Positions 1 through 9,953 of a stretch of DNA of 64,000 nt are shown here, in pieces (position 1 is the first letter of the stretch; each line of letters opens with the position of its first letter). A program made the translations under genes and the position numbers. Under the pieces are notes generated by a model, which searched no databases, had not been told where the DNA came from, and saw only the letters and a list, made by a program, of their open reading frames with translations. Source of the DNA: Haemophilus parainfluenzae (GTDB lineage: Bacteria; Pseudomonadota; Gammaproteobacteria; Enterobacterales; Pasteurellaceae); NCBI RefSeq assembly GCF_014931275.1, contig NZ_CP063110.1, positions 1,596,001-1,660,000 on the forward strand, in the 5' to 3' direction.

Positions 1-416
1 TTGTCATCCATAACTTGATTATACTCGATGTCGCTGGCGGTAATAATAGCACCGGCAGATTCACCAAGGTAAAGCATACCTTCATCAATTCGTTTTTTTA
101 TATGTGGTAATAAGTGCTTTCTTTTCAACTCTTGTAATAGATAAAACGTATTACCACCAGAAATGTAAAGGCTCGGCGTATAATTTAATTTATCCTTAAT
201 AACCTCTTCTGTTTCTTGGGCTATATCCAAAACATCGACTTCAAAACCTAATTTATGAAAAATATTTTTTGCCTCATCAATGTATTCAACATAGCTTTCT
301 ACATTACCTGCAGTAGGTATAAACAGCACTTTATGCAATAAAAAATGCTGTTTTAAAAATCGTTTGAAAAGATTTTCTACGGCTGCAAAATAAGAGGCTA
401 GAAATAATGTTTTCAT
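1..416 (-). CDS. Peptidase E-like (S51 family) protein, 3' end missing
   Basis: The reverse strand encodes about 138 residues from an ATG at 416 and runs off the window start, so the C-terminus is missing. The translation opens MKTLFLASYFAAVENLF and contains YISGGNTFYLLQEL followed by LYLGESAGAIITAS. The GxSAGA nucleophile elbow is typical of family S51 (dipeptidase E and related class I glutamine-amidotransferase-like folds), where the Ser is catalytic. A purine-rich AAGAGAG lies just before the start. The family is clear but the substrate is not: it could be an Asp-X dipeptidase or an uncharacterised relative. pyrD lies immediately upstream on the same strand, with only 12 bases between them, so the two may be cotranscribed. 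Confidence 0.75.
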   Translation of the reverse strand, partial: MKTLFLASYFAAVENLFKRFLKQHFLLHKVLFIPTAGNVESYVEYIDEAKNIFHKLGFEVDVLDIAQETEEVIKDKLNYTPSLYISGGNTFYLLQELKRKHLLPHIKKRIDEGMLYLGESAGAIITASDIEYNQVMDD

Positions 417-428
417 ATTATTTCTCTC

Positions 429-1448
429 TTACTTAATCGCCTGAACCAAGCCTTTAACTAAGCTTGGGCCGTGGTAAATCAAGCCCGAATAAACTTGTAA
501 CAAGTCTGCCCCAGCTTCAATCTTCTCTTGTGCGTTTTGTACACCGTCAATACCACCACTCCCAATAATCGGAATTTGTCCTTTCAGCTCTTGATGCAAT
601 CTTCGAATAATTTCTGTACTTTTTTGCTGTAACGGTTTTCCACTTAAGCCGCCTTGTTGTTCCGCATTTTTCAAACCTGTGACGTTGTCGCGTGAAATCG
701 TTGTATTAGTGGCAATTACCCCATCCATTTGATGACGAAGTAACGTATCAGCAATTTGAACGAGCTCAGTCTCGGATAAATCAGGTGCAATTTTTACTGC
801 AATCGGCACATATTTATTATATTGCTCAGCTAATACTTTTTGGCGCTGTTTTACACTTTGCAGTAAATCATCAAAATAATCACCATACTGCAATTGGCGC
901 AAATCTGGAGTGTTCGGTGATGAAATATTTACCGTAATATAATCTGCATAGTTATAGGCTTTATTTAAGCAAAATAAGTAATCATCTTTCCCCTTTTCAA
1001 GTGGCGTGACTTTATTTTTGCCAATATTAATCCCAATTACACCATCAAATTTTGCTTTTTTAACATTCTCGACCACGTAATCAATGCCATAATTATTGAA
1101 TCCATTACGGTTAATAATCCCTTCCGCTTCCACTAAACGGAATTGACGAGGTTTAGCATTTCCCTCTTGTGCCAAAGGCGTAACCGTACCGACTTCAATA
1201 AAACCAAATCCCATCGCACCAAAGCCATCAATAGCCTCAGCATTTTTATCTGCGCCCGCTGCTAATCCAATAGGATTTTTAAATGTAATGCCCATTACTT
1301 GCTTAGGCGAACCTTGTGGACAAGCCAAAAGCTGCTTTAATAAAAATTGGCAAGGTGATTTACCCGCTAAATGCAATGATTTAATCACTAAATCATGAGC
1401 GGTTTCAGGATCAAGGGAAAAGATGGCTTTACGGATCAAAGAATACAT
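429..1448 (-). CDS. pyrD: Dihydroorotate dehydrogenase (quinone), class 2
   Basis: This FMN enzyme oxidises dihydroorotate to orotate in de novo pyrimidine synthesis and passes electrons to membrane quinones. The 339-residue length fits class 2. The N-terminal helix [20 protein letters not shown] is the membrane and quinone-access extension that separates class 2 from class 1. Motifs seen include [19 protein letters not shown], the active-site stretch TVNISSPNT with the class 2 catalytic Ser, and the FMN phosphate-binding [13 protein letters not shown] near the C-terminus. It follows pepN on the same strand across a short gap that contains paired uptake sequences. Confidence 0.97.
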   Translation of the reverse strand: MYSLIRKAIFSLDPETAHDLVIKSLHLAGKSPCQFLLKQLLACPQGSPKQVMGITFKNPIGLAAGADKNAEAIDGFGAMGFGFIEVGTVTPLAQEGNAKPRQFRLVEAEGIINRNGFNNYGIDYVVENVKKAKFDGVIGINIGKNKVTPLEKGKDDYLFCLNKAYNYADYITVNISSPNTPDLRQLQYGDYFDDLLQSVKQRQKVLAEQYNKYVPIAVKIAPDLSETELVQIADTLLRHQMDGVIATNTTISRDNVTGLKNAEQQGGLSGKPLQQKSTEIIRRLHQELKGQIPIIGSGGIDGVQNAQEKIEAGADLLQVYSGLIYHGPSLVKGLVQAIK

Positions 1449-1484
1449 ACTCGTTTATCTCTCAGGATAGTTCACTGTAAATGG

Positions 1485-1512
1485 AAAGTGCGGTCAAAAT
1501 TAACCGCACTTT
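1485..1512. terminator. Inverted uptake-sequence pair between pepN and pyrD
   Basis: AAAGTGCGGT at 1485-1494 pairs with ACCGCACTTT at 1503-1512 around an 8-base loop. It lies just after the pepN stop. The T run is longer on the plus strand (TTTTT) than on the minus strand, so termination of pepN here may be only partial. Confidence 0.6.
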
Positions 1513-1516
1513 TTGT

Positions 1517-4126
1517 TTATTGCAATGCTTTTTCAATCTTCTCGAATAAATCTTTCGAGAGTTCTTCAACGGCACTTAATCGCTCCAAGGCGCGTTTCAT
1601 TAACGTTTGACGTTGTGCATCAAAACGTGAGAAACGAATTAATGGTTCAATTAAACGCGCTGCTACTTGCGGATTTGTTTCATTTAAACGAATTAAGACA
1701 TCCGTTAAGAAACGATAGCCTGAACCACTGATATGATGGAATGCTTTTAAGTTGTGATTTGCAAAGCTACCCACTAATGAACGTAAACGGTTTGGATTGT
1801 TGAAGTTAAAGCTTGGGTGATCCATTAATACTTGTACAATTTCCAATACGTTTTCATCTGGGCGAGTTGCTTGTAAAGCAAACCATTTATCCATGACCAA
1901 GCCATCATGTTGCCATTTTTGTTCAAAATCCGCTAACAAAGTATCACGGCAAGGTAACGCCGCTTTGGTTGCCATAGTTAATGCGGCCAACGTATCTGTC
2001 ATATTATTGGCATTATTGTAATGTTTTTGCACCACATTATTGCCTAAATTGGTGTAAGCCAAATAACTTAAACAAAGATTACGCATTGCTCGTAAAGCAA
2101 TATCTTCTTGCGTCACTCGATAATCTTCAAGACGAATATGGGTGTAAATACGCAATAAATCTTCTTTCAAGTATTCTGCGATTTGTACCAACATAAATTC
2201 TCTTGCGGCTGCAATGCCATCTGGATCAATCGTTTTAAAACTTTCTGCAAACTCAATGTCTTTTGGCAAGGTTAGAATTAATGTCGCTAATTCAATATCT
2301 TGTTCATAATTTTCCAATACATGCGCAAGTGCGGTCAAAACATCAGGTGAAATTTCAAAGGCTTCACCTTGTTGGAAATGCGCCACATTACGACGTAATT
2401 CTTGAGTAAACAGCATTTGTGCGGCATCCCAACGAGCAAATTGGTTATCAGCGAATTTAAGCAAACCTAATAACTGCTCTGTGGTGTAATCATAATCCAG
2501 TTTAACCGGTGCAGAGAAATCACATAATAACGCAGGAATTGGGCGACCATAAATGCCATGGAATTCAAAGACTTGATCTTTTTCTGTCACATTTAACACA
2601 TCGCTTAGCAACTCACCGTTATGCTGTAACATTTGTTTCGTGCCTTTGGCATCATAAAGCGCAATTTTCAATGGAATATGTAAGTTTACTTTTTCCATTT
2701 GGTCCGCTGTTGGTGGCGTAGATTGCGAAACCGTTAAACGATAAGTATGAGTTTGTTCATCATAGGCATCGCTAATCAATAATTCTGGTGTACCTGATTG
2801 ACTATACCAACGACGGAATTGTGCTAAATCAACGTCATTTGCACGTTCCATTGCAGAAACAAAATCTTCACAGGTTGCCGCTTTACCATCGTTTTCAGCA
2901 ATATAAAGTTGCATCCCTTTTTGGAAACCTTGTTCACCTAATAAAGTGTGCAACATACGAATTACTTCTGCCCCTTTTTCATATACGGTCACGGTATAGA
3001 AGTTATTCATTTCAATGACTTTTTCAGGGCGAATTGGGTGTGACATTGGGCTTGCATCTTCAGCAAATTGCACCGTACGTAAGAATTTCACGTTATTAAT
3101 ACGATTGACTGCTCGAGAACCTGTGTCAGATGAAAACTCTTGATCACGGAAAACCGTTAAACCTTCTTTCAAACTTAATTGGAACCAATCACGGCAAGTT
3201 ACACGGTTTCCTGTCCAGTTATGGAAATATTCGTGTGCAATCACGCTTTCAATGGCGAGGTAATCATCATCAGTTGCTGTTTGTGGATTTGCCAACACAA
3301 ATTTAGAGTTAAAGATATTCAACCCTTTATTTTCCATGGCGCCCATATTGAAGAAATCCACAGCAACAATCATGTAAATATCTAAGTCGTATTCTAAATT
3401 GAAACGGTCTTCATCCCATTTCATAGATTTTTTCAGGCTTTCCATTGCCCACGAAGCGCGATCAAGATTGCCACGGTCAACATAAAGCTCTAAGGCTACT
3501 TCACGACCACTTTTTGTCGTAAAGGTATCTTGTAATAAATCAAAATCACCCGCCACTAAAGCGAATAAATAGCTTGGTTTCGGGAATGGGTCATTCCACT
3601 CAACCCAATGACGACCATCCTCTAATTCTCCACTTGCAATGCGGTTACCATTAGAAAGTAAGTAAGGATATTTAGTCTTATCGGCGGTAATTTTGGTTGT
3701 ATAGCGAGCTAATACATCTGGGCGATCAAGCATATAAGTAATTTGACGGAAACCTTCTGCTTCACATTGTGTACAAATGCCCTCACCAGATTGATAAAGC
3801 CCTTGTAAAGAGGTGTTTTGTGCAGGCTCTAAATTCGTTACAATTTCAAGTTCAAAATTGACCGCACTTTGATTGGTTAAATCTAACGTTAAACTTTCAT
3901 GGTCTTGATGATAATGTTTGAAATCTTCGCCATTGAATTTAATGGAGGCAAATTGGAAGCCATGACCATCTAATCGTAGATGGGTTGCTTCATCATTTAA
4001 ACGTTGGAAGGTTGTTTTTGCTGTGACAACGGTATGCTTAGGATCTAATTGAAAATCAAGGAAAATATCCGTAACCGTAAAATCAGGTTGTTTGTAATCT
4101 TTTCTATATTTCGCTTTAGCTAACAT
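1517..4126 (-). CDS. pepN: Aminopeptidase N (M1 family metallopeptidase)
   Basis: This broad-specificity cytoplasmic zinc aminopeptidase completes the breakdown of peptides released by ATP-dependent proteases. At 869 residues it matches the gammaproteobacterial PepN length of about 870. The substrate-anchoring GAMEN motif lies near residue 260 (NMGAMENKGLN). The zinc site HExxH-x18-E follows at about residues 295-320 (AHEYFHNWTGNR, then LKEGLTVFRDQEF). The N-terminal beta domain and the long helical C-terminal domain are both present. The start codon faces purE across a 161-base divergent region. No signal peptide is visible, as expected for a cytoplasmic enzyme. Confidence 0.97.
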   Translation of the reverse strand: MLAKAKYRKDYKQPDFTVTDIFLDFQLDPKHTVVTAKTTFQRLNDEATHLRLDGHGFQFASIKFNGEDFKHYHQDHESLTLDLTNQSAVNFELEIVTNLEPAQNTSLQGLYQSGEGICTQCEAEGFRQITYMLDRPDVLARYTTKITADKTKYPYLLSNGNRIASGELEDGRHWVEWNDPFPKPSYLFALVAGDFDLLQDTFTTKSGREVALELYVDRGNLDRASWAMESLKKSMKWDEDRFNLEYDLDIYMIVAVDFFNMGAMENKGLNIFNSKFVLANPQTATDDDYLAIESVIAHEYFHNWTGNRVTCRDWFQLSLKEGLTVFRDQEFSSDTGSRAVNRINNVKFLRTVQFAEDASPMSHPIRPEKVIEMNNFYTVTVYEKGAEVIRMLHTLLGEQGFQKGMQLYIAENDGKAATCEDFVSAMERANDVDLAQFRRWYSQSGTPELLISDAYDEQTHTYRLTVSQSTPPTADQMEKVNLHIPLKIALYDAKGTKQMLQHNGELLSDVLNVTEKDQVFEFHGIYGRPIPALLCDFSAPVKLDYDYTTEQLLGLLKFADNQFARWDAAQMLFTQELRRNVAHFQQGEAFEISPDVLTALAHVLENYEQDIELATLILTLPKDIEFAESFKTIDPDGIAAAREFMLVQIAEYLKEDLLRIYTHIRLEDYRVTQEDIALRAMRNLCLSYLAYTNLGNNVVQKHYNNANNMTDTLAALTMATKAALPCRDTLLADFEQKWQHDGLVMDKWFALQATRPDENVLEIVQVLMDHPSFNFNNPNRLRSLVGSFANHNLKAFHHISGSGYRFLTDVLIRLNETNPQVAARLIEPLIRFSRFDAQRQTLMKRALERLSAVEELSKDLFEKIEKALQ

Positions 4127-4212
4127 AATCTGCTCTATTTCTAAGAAAAAAACTCGTATTAGGATAAGATTTTATGACAAAACTTGCAATGGAATTTTCA
4201 GCTTTTACCACA

Positions 4213-4228
4213 TAGCAAACGTTTGCTT
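4213..4228 (+). promoter_or_regulatory. PurR-like operator upstream of purE
   Basis: TAGCAAACGTTTGCTT is a near-perfect palindrome. It matches the LacI-family PurR consensus ACGCAAACGTTTGCGT at the whole central AGCAAACGTTTGCT-like core. It overlaps the candidate -35 element (TTGCTT at 4223-4228), which suits repression by purine-bound PurR. Confidence 0.8.
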
Positions 4229-4252
4229 AAAAGTGGGCAAATATGCTATTCT
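4223..4252 (+). promoter_or_regulatory. Candidate purE promoter
   Basis: TTGCTT at 4223-4228 and the extended -10 TGCTATTCT (hexamer TATTCT at 4247-4252) are separated by 18 bases. This would give a leader of about 30 bases before the purE ATG at 4288. I see no clear Shine-Dalgarno sequence in that leader, which is unusual next to the strong sites on neighbouring genes. Confidence 0.55.
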
Positions 4253-4287
4253 ACGCATCGTTTTTTATCAGATAAATTTTTTAAAAT

Positions 4288-4782
4288 ATGTCAAATACTG
4301 CACAAATTGCTATTGTTATGGGCTCAAAAAGCGATTGGGCAACCATGCAAGAAGCCACTCAAATTTTAGATGAACTCAATGTGGCATATCATGTTGAAGT
4401 CGTTTCCGCACATCGAACCCCCGACAAACTGTTTGAATTTGCCGAAAATGCACAAAAGAATGGTTACAAAGTGATTATTGCGGGTGCGGGTGGCGCTGCT
4501 CATTTACCCGGTATGATTGCAGCCAAAACGCTTGTGCCCGTATTGGGTGTCCCTGTTAAAAGCTCTATGTTAAGCGGTGTTGATAGTCTCTATTCTATCG
4601 TGCAAATGCCTAAAGGTATTCCTGTCGGTACGTTAGCGATTGGCCCTGCTGGTGCAGCGAATGCGGGATTACTCGCCGCACAAATTCTTGCAGGTTGGGA
4701 TGAGGCGTTATTCGCTCGCCTACAAATATTCCGCGAAAATCAAACCAATATGGTATTGGATAATCCTGATCCTCGTACATAA
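4288..4782 (+). CDS. purE: N5-carboxyaminoimidazole ribonucleotide mutase
   Basis: Class I PurE converts N5-CAIR, made by PurK, to CAIR in de novo purine synthesis. The 164-residue protein opens with [14 protein letters not shown], the Ser-Asp-containing nucleotide-binding loop of PurE. It continues with [11 protein letters not shown], whose His and Arg shape the active site, and [17 protein letters not shown] PurR-like box lies upstream and purK follows, so supply and use of N5-CAIR are coupled. A USS-pair hairpin sits between the two genes and may lower purK expression. ATG 4288 is the only start that preserves the conserved N-terminus. Confidence 0.97.
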   Translation: MSNTAQIAIVMGSKSDWATMQEATQILDELNVAYHVEVVSAHRTPDKLFEFAENAQKNGYKVIIAGAGGAAHLPGMIAAKTLVPVLGVPVKSSMLSGVDSLYSIVQMPKGIPVGTLAIGPAGAANAGLLAAQILAGWDEALFARLQIFRENQTNMVLDNPDPRT

Positions 4783-4798
4783 AACACCTTTAAATTTG

Positions 4799-4828
4799 AC
4801 CGCACTTTTCAAAGTGCGGTTGTTTTTT
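4799..4828 (+). terminator. USS-pair hairpin between purE and purK
   Basis: ACCGCACTTT (4799-4808) pairs with AAAGTGCGGT (4811-4820) across a 2-base loop, then TGTTTTTT. This has the form of an intrinsic terminator made from two opposed uptake signals. It lies inside what would otherwise be a purEK operon. Confidence 0.7.
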
Positions 4829-4851
4829 AGCTAGATTTAATGAGAAATTTT

Positions 4852-5940
4852 ATGCAAAACTCTACCCTATATCCTACTGTTTATGTGCTTGGTAATGGTC
4901 AACTCGGCAGAATGTTACGTTACGCAGGCGCACCTTTAGATATTCACGTTCAACCGCTTGAGTTTAATGCCCCCATATTTGATTTACCTAAAGATGCCAT
5001 CATCACCGCAGAAATTGAACGTTGGGAAAAGACACCGTTAACTGAATTATTAGGCCATCATAAGAATTTCGTTAATCAAAATGTTTTTGGCTTATTGGCT
5101 GATCGTTTTACCCAAAAATCTTTACTGGATGAACTCAATCTCTCTACCTCGCCATGGTGTTTATTAAAAAATAAAACTCAATGGTCTGAAGTATTTAAAA
5201 ACGTAGGTGAAAAAGTCGTAGTGAAACGTCGCACCGGTGGTTATGACGGTCGAGGTCAATGGATTATCACTGAAAATAATCAACGTGATATTACGGACGA
5301 TTTATTAGGTGAAGTTATCGCAGAAAAATTTATTCCTTTTGATTATGAAGTCTCTATTGTAGGCGCAAGATTTAAAAATGGTGAAAAACGTTTCTATCCA
5401 GTGACGCATAACCTACAGCAAAATGGCATTTTACGTTACAGTGTGACAGATATTTCATTCCCTCAACAACAAAGCCAACAAACTCAGGCTGAATCTATGC
5501 TTGGAAAAATCATGGACAAGCTTGAATATGTGGGAGTAATGGCGATGGAATGCTTTGTGGTGGGGAATAAATTATTAATTAATGAGCTTGCCCCTCGTGT
5601 GCATAACAGTGGGCATTGGACACAATTAGGTTGTGCTATTAGTCAATTTGAATTGCATCTACGTGCTTTACTAGATTTACCCACTCCATCGTTACAACCC
5701 ATTGCACCAAGTGTCATGGTCAACTTGATTGGTACAGAACATAATTCACAATGGTTGAACACGCCTTTCTCTCAGTTACATTGGTATGGTAAGGAAGTTC
5801 GTCCTGGTCGGAAATTAGGTCATATCAATATTACGCATCCAGACAAAACGATCATTATTCAACAGCTTGAAAAACTTGGTCACGAGCTCCCAGAGGACTA
5901 TCAATCAGGTTTAAATTGGGCGATTGAGAAATTAAAATAA
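4852..5940 (+). CDS. purK: 5-(carboxyamino)imidazole ribonucleotide synthase
   Basis: This ATP-grasp enzyme carboxylates AIR to N5-CAIR with bicarbonate, feeding PurE. The N-terminus TVYVLGNGQLGRMLRYAG is the dinucleotide-like loop of PurK. VVVKRRTGGYDGRGQW is the ATP-grasp lysine and glycine loop, and NELAPRVHNSGHWT is the metal-binding segment. I place the start at 4852 (MQNSTLYP, 362 residues) rather than at the in-frame ATG at 4840. GAG at 4843-4845 is suitably spaced from 4852, and the four extra residues look non-conserved. Both starts remain possible. Confidence 0.95.
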   Translation: MQNSTLYPTVYVLGNGQLGRMLRYAGAPLDIHVQPLEFNAPIFDLPKDAIITAEIERWEKTPLTELLGHHKNFVNQNVFGLLADRFTQKSLLDELNLSTSPWCLLKNKTQWSEVFKNVGEKVVVKRRTGGYDGRGQWIITENNQRDITDDLLGEVIAEKFIPFDYEVSIVGARFKNGEKRFYPVTHNLQQNGILRYSVTDISFPQQQSQQTQAESMLGKIMDKLEYVGVMAMECFVVGNKLLINELAPRVHNSGHWTQLGCAISQFELHLRALLDLPTPSLQPIAPSVMVNLIGTEHNSQWLNTPFSQLHWYGKEVRPGRKLGHINITHPDKTIIIQQLEKLGHELPEDYQSGLNWAIEKLK

Positions 5941-5948
5941 TCAAAAAA

Positions 5949-6000
5949 CAACCGCACTTTTTGATGAATATCTAAAAACATCAAAGTGCGGTTGATTTTT
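5949..6000 (+). terminator. Intrinsic terminator after purK
   Basis: CAACCGCACTTTTTGATG pairs with CATCAAAGTGCGGTTG (5979-5994, with a TT bulge), followed by ATTTTT. The stem is again built from opposed uptake signals. Confidence 0.8.
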
Positions 6001-6077
6001 ATTAGGTTCTTCTTGATAAAATCCATTGACTGAAGTATAAAATTACTCATCTCACAACACATACATAAGGAAAAGCT

Positions 6078-7268
6078 ATGTTTGAACATATCAAAGCAGC
6101 TCCGGCCGATCCTATCTTAGGCTTAGGCGAAGCATTCAAATCTGAAACGCGTGAAAATAAAATCAATTTAGGTATTGGCGTTTATAAAGATGCACAAGGT
6201 ACAACACCGATTATGCGTGCGGTGAAAGAAGCGGAAAAACGCTTATTTGATCACGAAAAAACGAAAAACTACCTGACTATCGATGGTATTGCCGATTATA
6301 ACGAACGCACAAAAGAGCTCCTTTTCGGTAAAGATTCTGATGTCATTAAAGCAAATCGAGCAAGAACGGTACAAAGTTTAGGTGGCACAGGTGCACTACG
6401 CATTGCGGCGGAATTTATCAAACGTCAAACCAAAGCACAAAATGTATGGATTAGTACACCTACATGGCCAAACCACAATGCAATTTTCAATGCGGTGGGC
6501 ATGACGATTCGTGAATATCGTTATTATGATGCTGAACGCAAAGCCCTTGACTGGGAACATTTACTTGAAGATTTAAGCCAAGCAAGCGAAGGCGATGTCG
6601 TGCTTTTACACGGTTGCTGCCACAACCCAACTGGTATTGACCCAACTCCTGAACAATGGCAAGAGTTAGCTGCGCTTTCAGCGAAAAACGGCTGGTTACC
6701 ACTCTTTGACTTTGCTTATCAAGGTTTAGCCAATGGCTTAGATCAAGATGCTTACGGTTTACGTGCTTTTGCGGCAAATCATAAAGAATTATTAGTGGCA
6801 AGTTCATTCTCTAAAAACTTTGGTTTATACAATGAGCGCGTAGGTGCCTTTACCCTTGTGGCTGAAAATGCAGAAATTGCTTCAACTGCATTAACACAGG
6901 TGAAATCAATTATTCGTACCCTCTACTCTAACCCAGCATCTCACGGTGGAGCGACCGTAGCAACGGTGTTAAATGATGCACAACTTCGTCAAGAGTGGGA
7001 AAATGAATTGACTGAAATGCGTGAACGCATCAAAAAAATGCGTCATTTATTCGTTCAGTTATTAAAAGAATACGGTGCAGAACAAGATTTCAGCTTTATC
7101 ATGGAACAAAACGGTATGTTCTCTTTCAGCGGCTTATCACCTGAGCAAGTTGATCGCTTAAAAGAAGAATTTGCGATTTATGCTGTTCGTTCTGGCCGAA
7201 TCAATGTAGCAGGTATCACTGAAGACAATATTCGTTATTTGTGTGAAAGTATTGTGAAAGTGCTTTAA
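6078..7268 (+). CDS. aspC: Aromatic/aspartate aminotransferase
   Basis: This class I PLP-dependent aminotransferase moves amino groups between aspartate (or aromatic amino acids) and 2-oxoglutarate. The length of 396 residues is standard. The Schiff-base lysine lies in [16 protein letters not shown]. The substrate-binding Arg is in [11 protein letters not shown] near the C-terminus. [12 protein letters not shown] is the conserved Asn-Pro segment. A good AAGGAAAAG ribosome site precedes ATG 6078. AspC and TyrB are hard to separate by eye, so substrate range is inferred. Confidence 0.93.
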   Translation: MFEHIKAAPADPILGLGEAFKSETRENKINLGIGVYKDAQGTTPIMRAVKEAEKRLFDHEKTKNYLTIDGIADYNERTKELLFGKDSDVIKANRARTVQSLGGTGALRIAAEFIKRQTKAQNVWISTPTWPNHNAIFNAVGMTIREYRYYDAERKALDWEHLLEDLSQASEGDVVLLHGCCHNPTGIDPTPEQWQELAALSAKNGWLPLFDFAYQGLANGLDQDAYGLRAFAANHKELLVASSFSKNFGLYNERVGAFTLVAENAEIASTALTQVKSIIRTLYSNPASHGGATVATVLNDAQLRQEWENELTEMRERIKKMRHLFVQLLKEYGAEQDFSFIMEQNGMFSFSGLSPEQVDRLKEEFAIYAVRSGRINVAGITEDNIRYLCESIVKVL

Positions 7269-7280
7269 TCAATAAAAGCA

Positions 7281-7314
7281 AAAAGTGCGGTTAAATTTGA
7301 CCGCACTTTTTTTT
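7281..7314 (+). terminator. Terminator after aspC
   Basis: AAAAGTGCGGT (7281-7291) and ACCGCACTTTT (7300-7310) form a USS-pair stem followed by a run of T. Confidence 0.8.
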
Positions 7315-7330
7315 CATCTCAATATAATAA

Positions 7331-7358
7331 AAAAAGGCAGATTTTACTCTGCCTTTTT
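7331..7358 (-). terminator. Terminator of the autotransporter gene
   Basis: AAAAAGGCAGA pairs with TCTGCCTTTTT around TTTTAC, ten bases after the adhesin stop codon. The stem is symmetric and could work in both directions. Confidence 0.75.
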
Positions 7359-7367
7359 ATCAAATAA

Positions 7368-9953
7368 TTACCATTGGTAACCGATGCTTCCGCCCCAGTT
7401 TACATCACTGCGGGTATTGATACTTGCACCAACTTTAATCGAAATTTTATTATTATCAGAATTTCGACCATAACCAACCGCTAATGCATTTTCGTTGCGA
7501 TAACCACCAACACCAACAGAAACTAAGCTTTTACCCGCTTCATTTGGACGTTGTAAGAAAGAAATCGCTGTCGCACCTGCAATACCTGCACGTAAACGAC
7601 GATCAACGTGATCAATTTTGTTGTCTAAACGATTGATGTTGTTATTAATGTTTTTCACTGCATTATCAACATAACGTTTATTTACTGCATCAGTTGGGTC
7701 TTTAGGATCGGCCACATTCACAATACGATTGTTGTGAACATCCAAGCCACCGTGTGCATGGACAGTACCGCCAACGTTAAGATCACCCGTTGTTGTGACA
7801 TTTTTGAATGTCGGTGTGTCAGATACTGCAACACTTAACACTTTACCTTTTTTATGGGTTAATTTAATATTTTTACCCGCATCAAGTGTTAACTTATCCA
7901 TTTTGGTTGCTGTAGATTGAACCGTTTCTTCTGTCACTTCATTTACAACAGTACCTTCAGATGCACTTGCAGTCACGTTAAATCCACGACCACCTGCATT
8001 TTTGATTTCATCTTTGGTTTTTTGTGAAAGATCTACTTTGTAATTGGTTACTGTGGTAACAGAAATACCATTTTTAACTTCTGTTTTTTCACCAACTGTT
8101 ACTGTAACAGCATCAGAAGCTGCTTCAACAGAAGCTGAAGTGTCTTTTGCGTTAACCGTGTAAATCGTTTGATTATTCGCACCAGTTTCAGAAGTCACCT
8201 CTACATTCGTTCCAGCTTTTACTTCTGTTTTAGCTGCTGCAGCGGCTTTAGTAATATTGGTATTAAGCTCGTTCTTTGCTGCATATAATTGGCTACCATT
8301 CACAGCATCTTTACTATTTGCTGAAATTGTACCATTTGATACATTCGTGATTTTTTTATCACCTGCATTAATACCATCTTTATTGATCGTAACAGGCCCT
8401 ACGGTGACATTATTAGCTTTAACACTATTAACATCAATATCATTTTTTAAATTTACTGTAATATTAGCAGCGTTATCACCGTCTGTAACAACCACTTCGG
8501 TATTCGTACCATTTACAAAATTCACTTTGCCATGGGTATTAATACGTGATGTTTCTTTACCATTGTTTTGAATGTTAAAGCCTGCATTGTAATAAGCTTG
8601 GTATAATTGGCTACCATTTACTGCGTCATTCGAAGTAGCGGTAATTCGACCTGCTCCTACATTTTGGATTTGACGAACAAGTTTTCCATCACCGACAGAT
8701 ACTGCACCTTTTTGAGTTGAAGAAGTACCATTGTAGTTAACTGTCGTGCCTGTTGCATTATCGTCAAAAGAAGATAAAGCTTTTGCTGTCTTATCAAAAT
8801 CATTAGCCGCGCTGCTTGAATAAGAACCTAATGTCACAGAGTTTTCATGAGTACCTTTTGCTTGATTACCAATCACTACCGCACTAACCCCAGAGACGTT
8901 ACTAGATGTACCAAGAGCAATAGCATTAACAGCAGAGGAATTACTATCTTTACCAACCGCAACGGCATTCATTGATGAAGCATTAGCATTAGAGCCAGAT
9001 GACAATGCATCCACACCTGAAGCTTTAGATGCATAACCTAAAGCCATTGAACCTCTACCGCTAGCATCTGCACCGTTACCTAATGATGAAGCTCCTAAAG
9101 CACTCGCTTTAGCCCCATTACCTACAGCTGTCGAAACTACCCCACTTGCACTTGCTAGAGTACCTAAAGCTGTGGCACTTTGAGCGCCCGCATAAGAACG
9201 ACGTCCTAATGCTGTAGATTCTCGTCCTTCGGTTACTGCAGCTGAGCCCACAGCAATAGAATTATCTGCTCTAGCCGATGCACCACGACCTAATGCAGTT
9301 GCACCCCATGCTGAAGCTGATGCACTATCACCAAAAGCAGAAGCACTTAGTGCGAGAGCTTTTGAGTTTCTACCAACAGCGGTTGCTAGAGCGCCTGTTG
9401 CATTTGCTGTTGCACCAAAGGCTGAAGCTGCTTCACCATCAGCATAAGATGCCGCCCCTACAGCAGTTTGGCTATTTCCACCCACTTTCTCATTAGAGGT
9501 TTTTGCCATTAAACCGATAGCAATTGCGTTTCCGCCTTTACCTGTTGATGCACGATCACCAATCGTCACGCCGTATTGAGAATTACCATTAGCTTTATCA
9601 CCCAAAGTTACTGACCAACGTCCTGTATTTGTAGTATTACCACCAATTACTACGCTCTCAGTTGTTTCAGATTTAGCTTTATTACCTAAAACAACAGAAT
9701 TCCCTGTTGTACCAGTTCCACCAAGAGCGCTCGCACCAATACCACCAACGATATTTCCCTGATCATTTGATACCACATTGGTTTCAGCCATTGCGGTTGT
9801 GCTTACACCCGCTAAAACTGCAGCTCCAATAATTACATTTAATGCTTTACGTTTGTCTATTTGAGATGATTTACCCACAGATTTGCTTAGTTCTGAAACA
9901 GCAATCCAGCATTGGTTTACTGTATTCCAAATAATTTTAAAAACATGATTCAT
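7368..9953 (-). CDS. Trimeric autotransporter adhesin (YadA/Hia type)
   Basis: This is an 861-residue surface protein of the type Vc secretion family, expected to form a homotrimeric adhesive fibre anchored in the outer membrane. Residues 1-56 are an extended signal peptide: MNHVFKIIWN and the aromatic/Trp-rich ESPR region, then a basic stretch, then a hydrophobic core ending at TAMA. Residues of about 70-390 are YadA head repeats of roughly 14 residues (AVG.GA.A.G..S pattern). Neck or connector motifs with DAVNGSQLY occur twice. The stalk is rich in Asn, Thr and Val. NNRIVNVADPKDPTDAVNKR leads into the final coiled coil and the roughly 75-residue YadA anchor, ending GGSIGYQW. The terminal aromatic residue fits BAM-dependent insertion. 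The ligand cannot be inferred. RBS AGGAAAGG precedes the ATG. Confidence 0.93.
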   Translation of the reverse strand: MNHVFKIIWNTVNQCWIAVSELSKSVGKSSQIDKRKALNVIIGAAVLAGVSTTAMAETNVVSNDQGNIVGGIGASALGGTGTTGNSVVLGNKAKSETTESVVIGGNTTNTGRWSVTLGDKANGNSQYGVTIGDRASTGKGGNAIAIGLMAKTSNEKVGGNSQTAVGAASYADGEAASAFGATANATGALATAVGRNSKALALSASAFGDSASASAWGATALGRGASARADNSIAVGSAAVTEGRESTALGRRSYAGAQSATALGTLASASGVVSTAVGNGAKASALGASSLGNGADASGRGSMALGYASKASGVDALSSGSNANASSMNAVAVGKDSNSSAVNAIALGTSSNVSGVSAVVIGNQAKGTHENSVTLGSYSSSAANDFDKTAKALSSFDDNATGTTVNYNGTSSTQKGAVSVGDGKLVRQIQNVGAGRITATSNDAVNGSQLYQAYYNAGFNIQNNGKETSRINTHGKVNFVNGTNTEVVVTDGDNAANITVNLKNDIDVNSVKANNVTVGPVTINKDGINAGDKKITNVSNGTISANSKDAVNGSQLYAAKNELNTNITKAAAAAKTEVKAGTNVEVTSETGANNQTIYTVNAKDTSASVEAASDAVTVTVGEKTEVKNGISVTTVTNYKVDLSQKTKDEIKNAGGRGFNVTASASEGTVVNEVTEETVQSTATKMDKLTLDAGKNIKLTHKKGKVLSVAVSDTPTFKNVTTTGDLNVGGTVHAHGGLDVHNNRIVNVADPKDPTDAVNKRYVDNAVKNINNNINRLDNKIDHVDRRLRAGIAGATAISFLQRPNEAGKSLVSVGVGGYRNENALAVGYGRNSDNNKISIKVGASINTRSDVNWGGSIGYQW

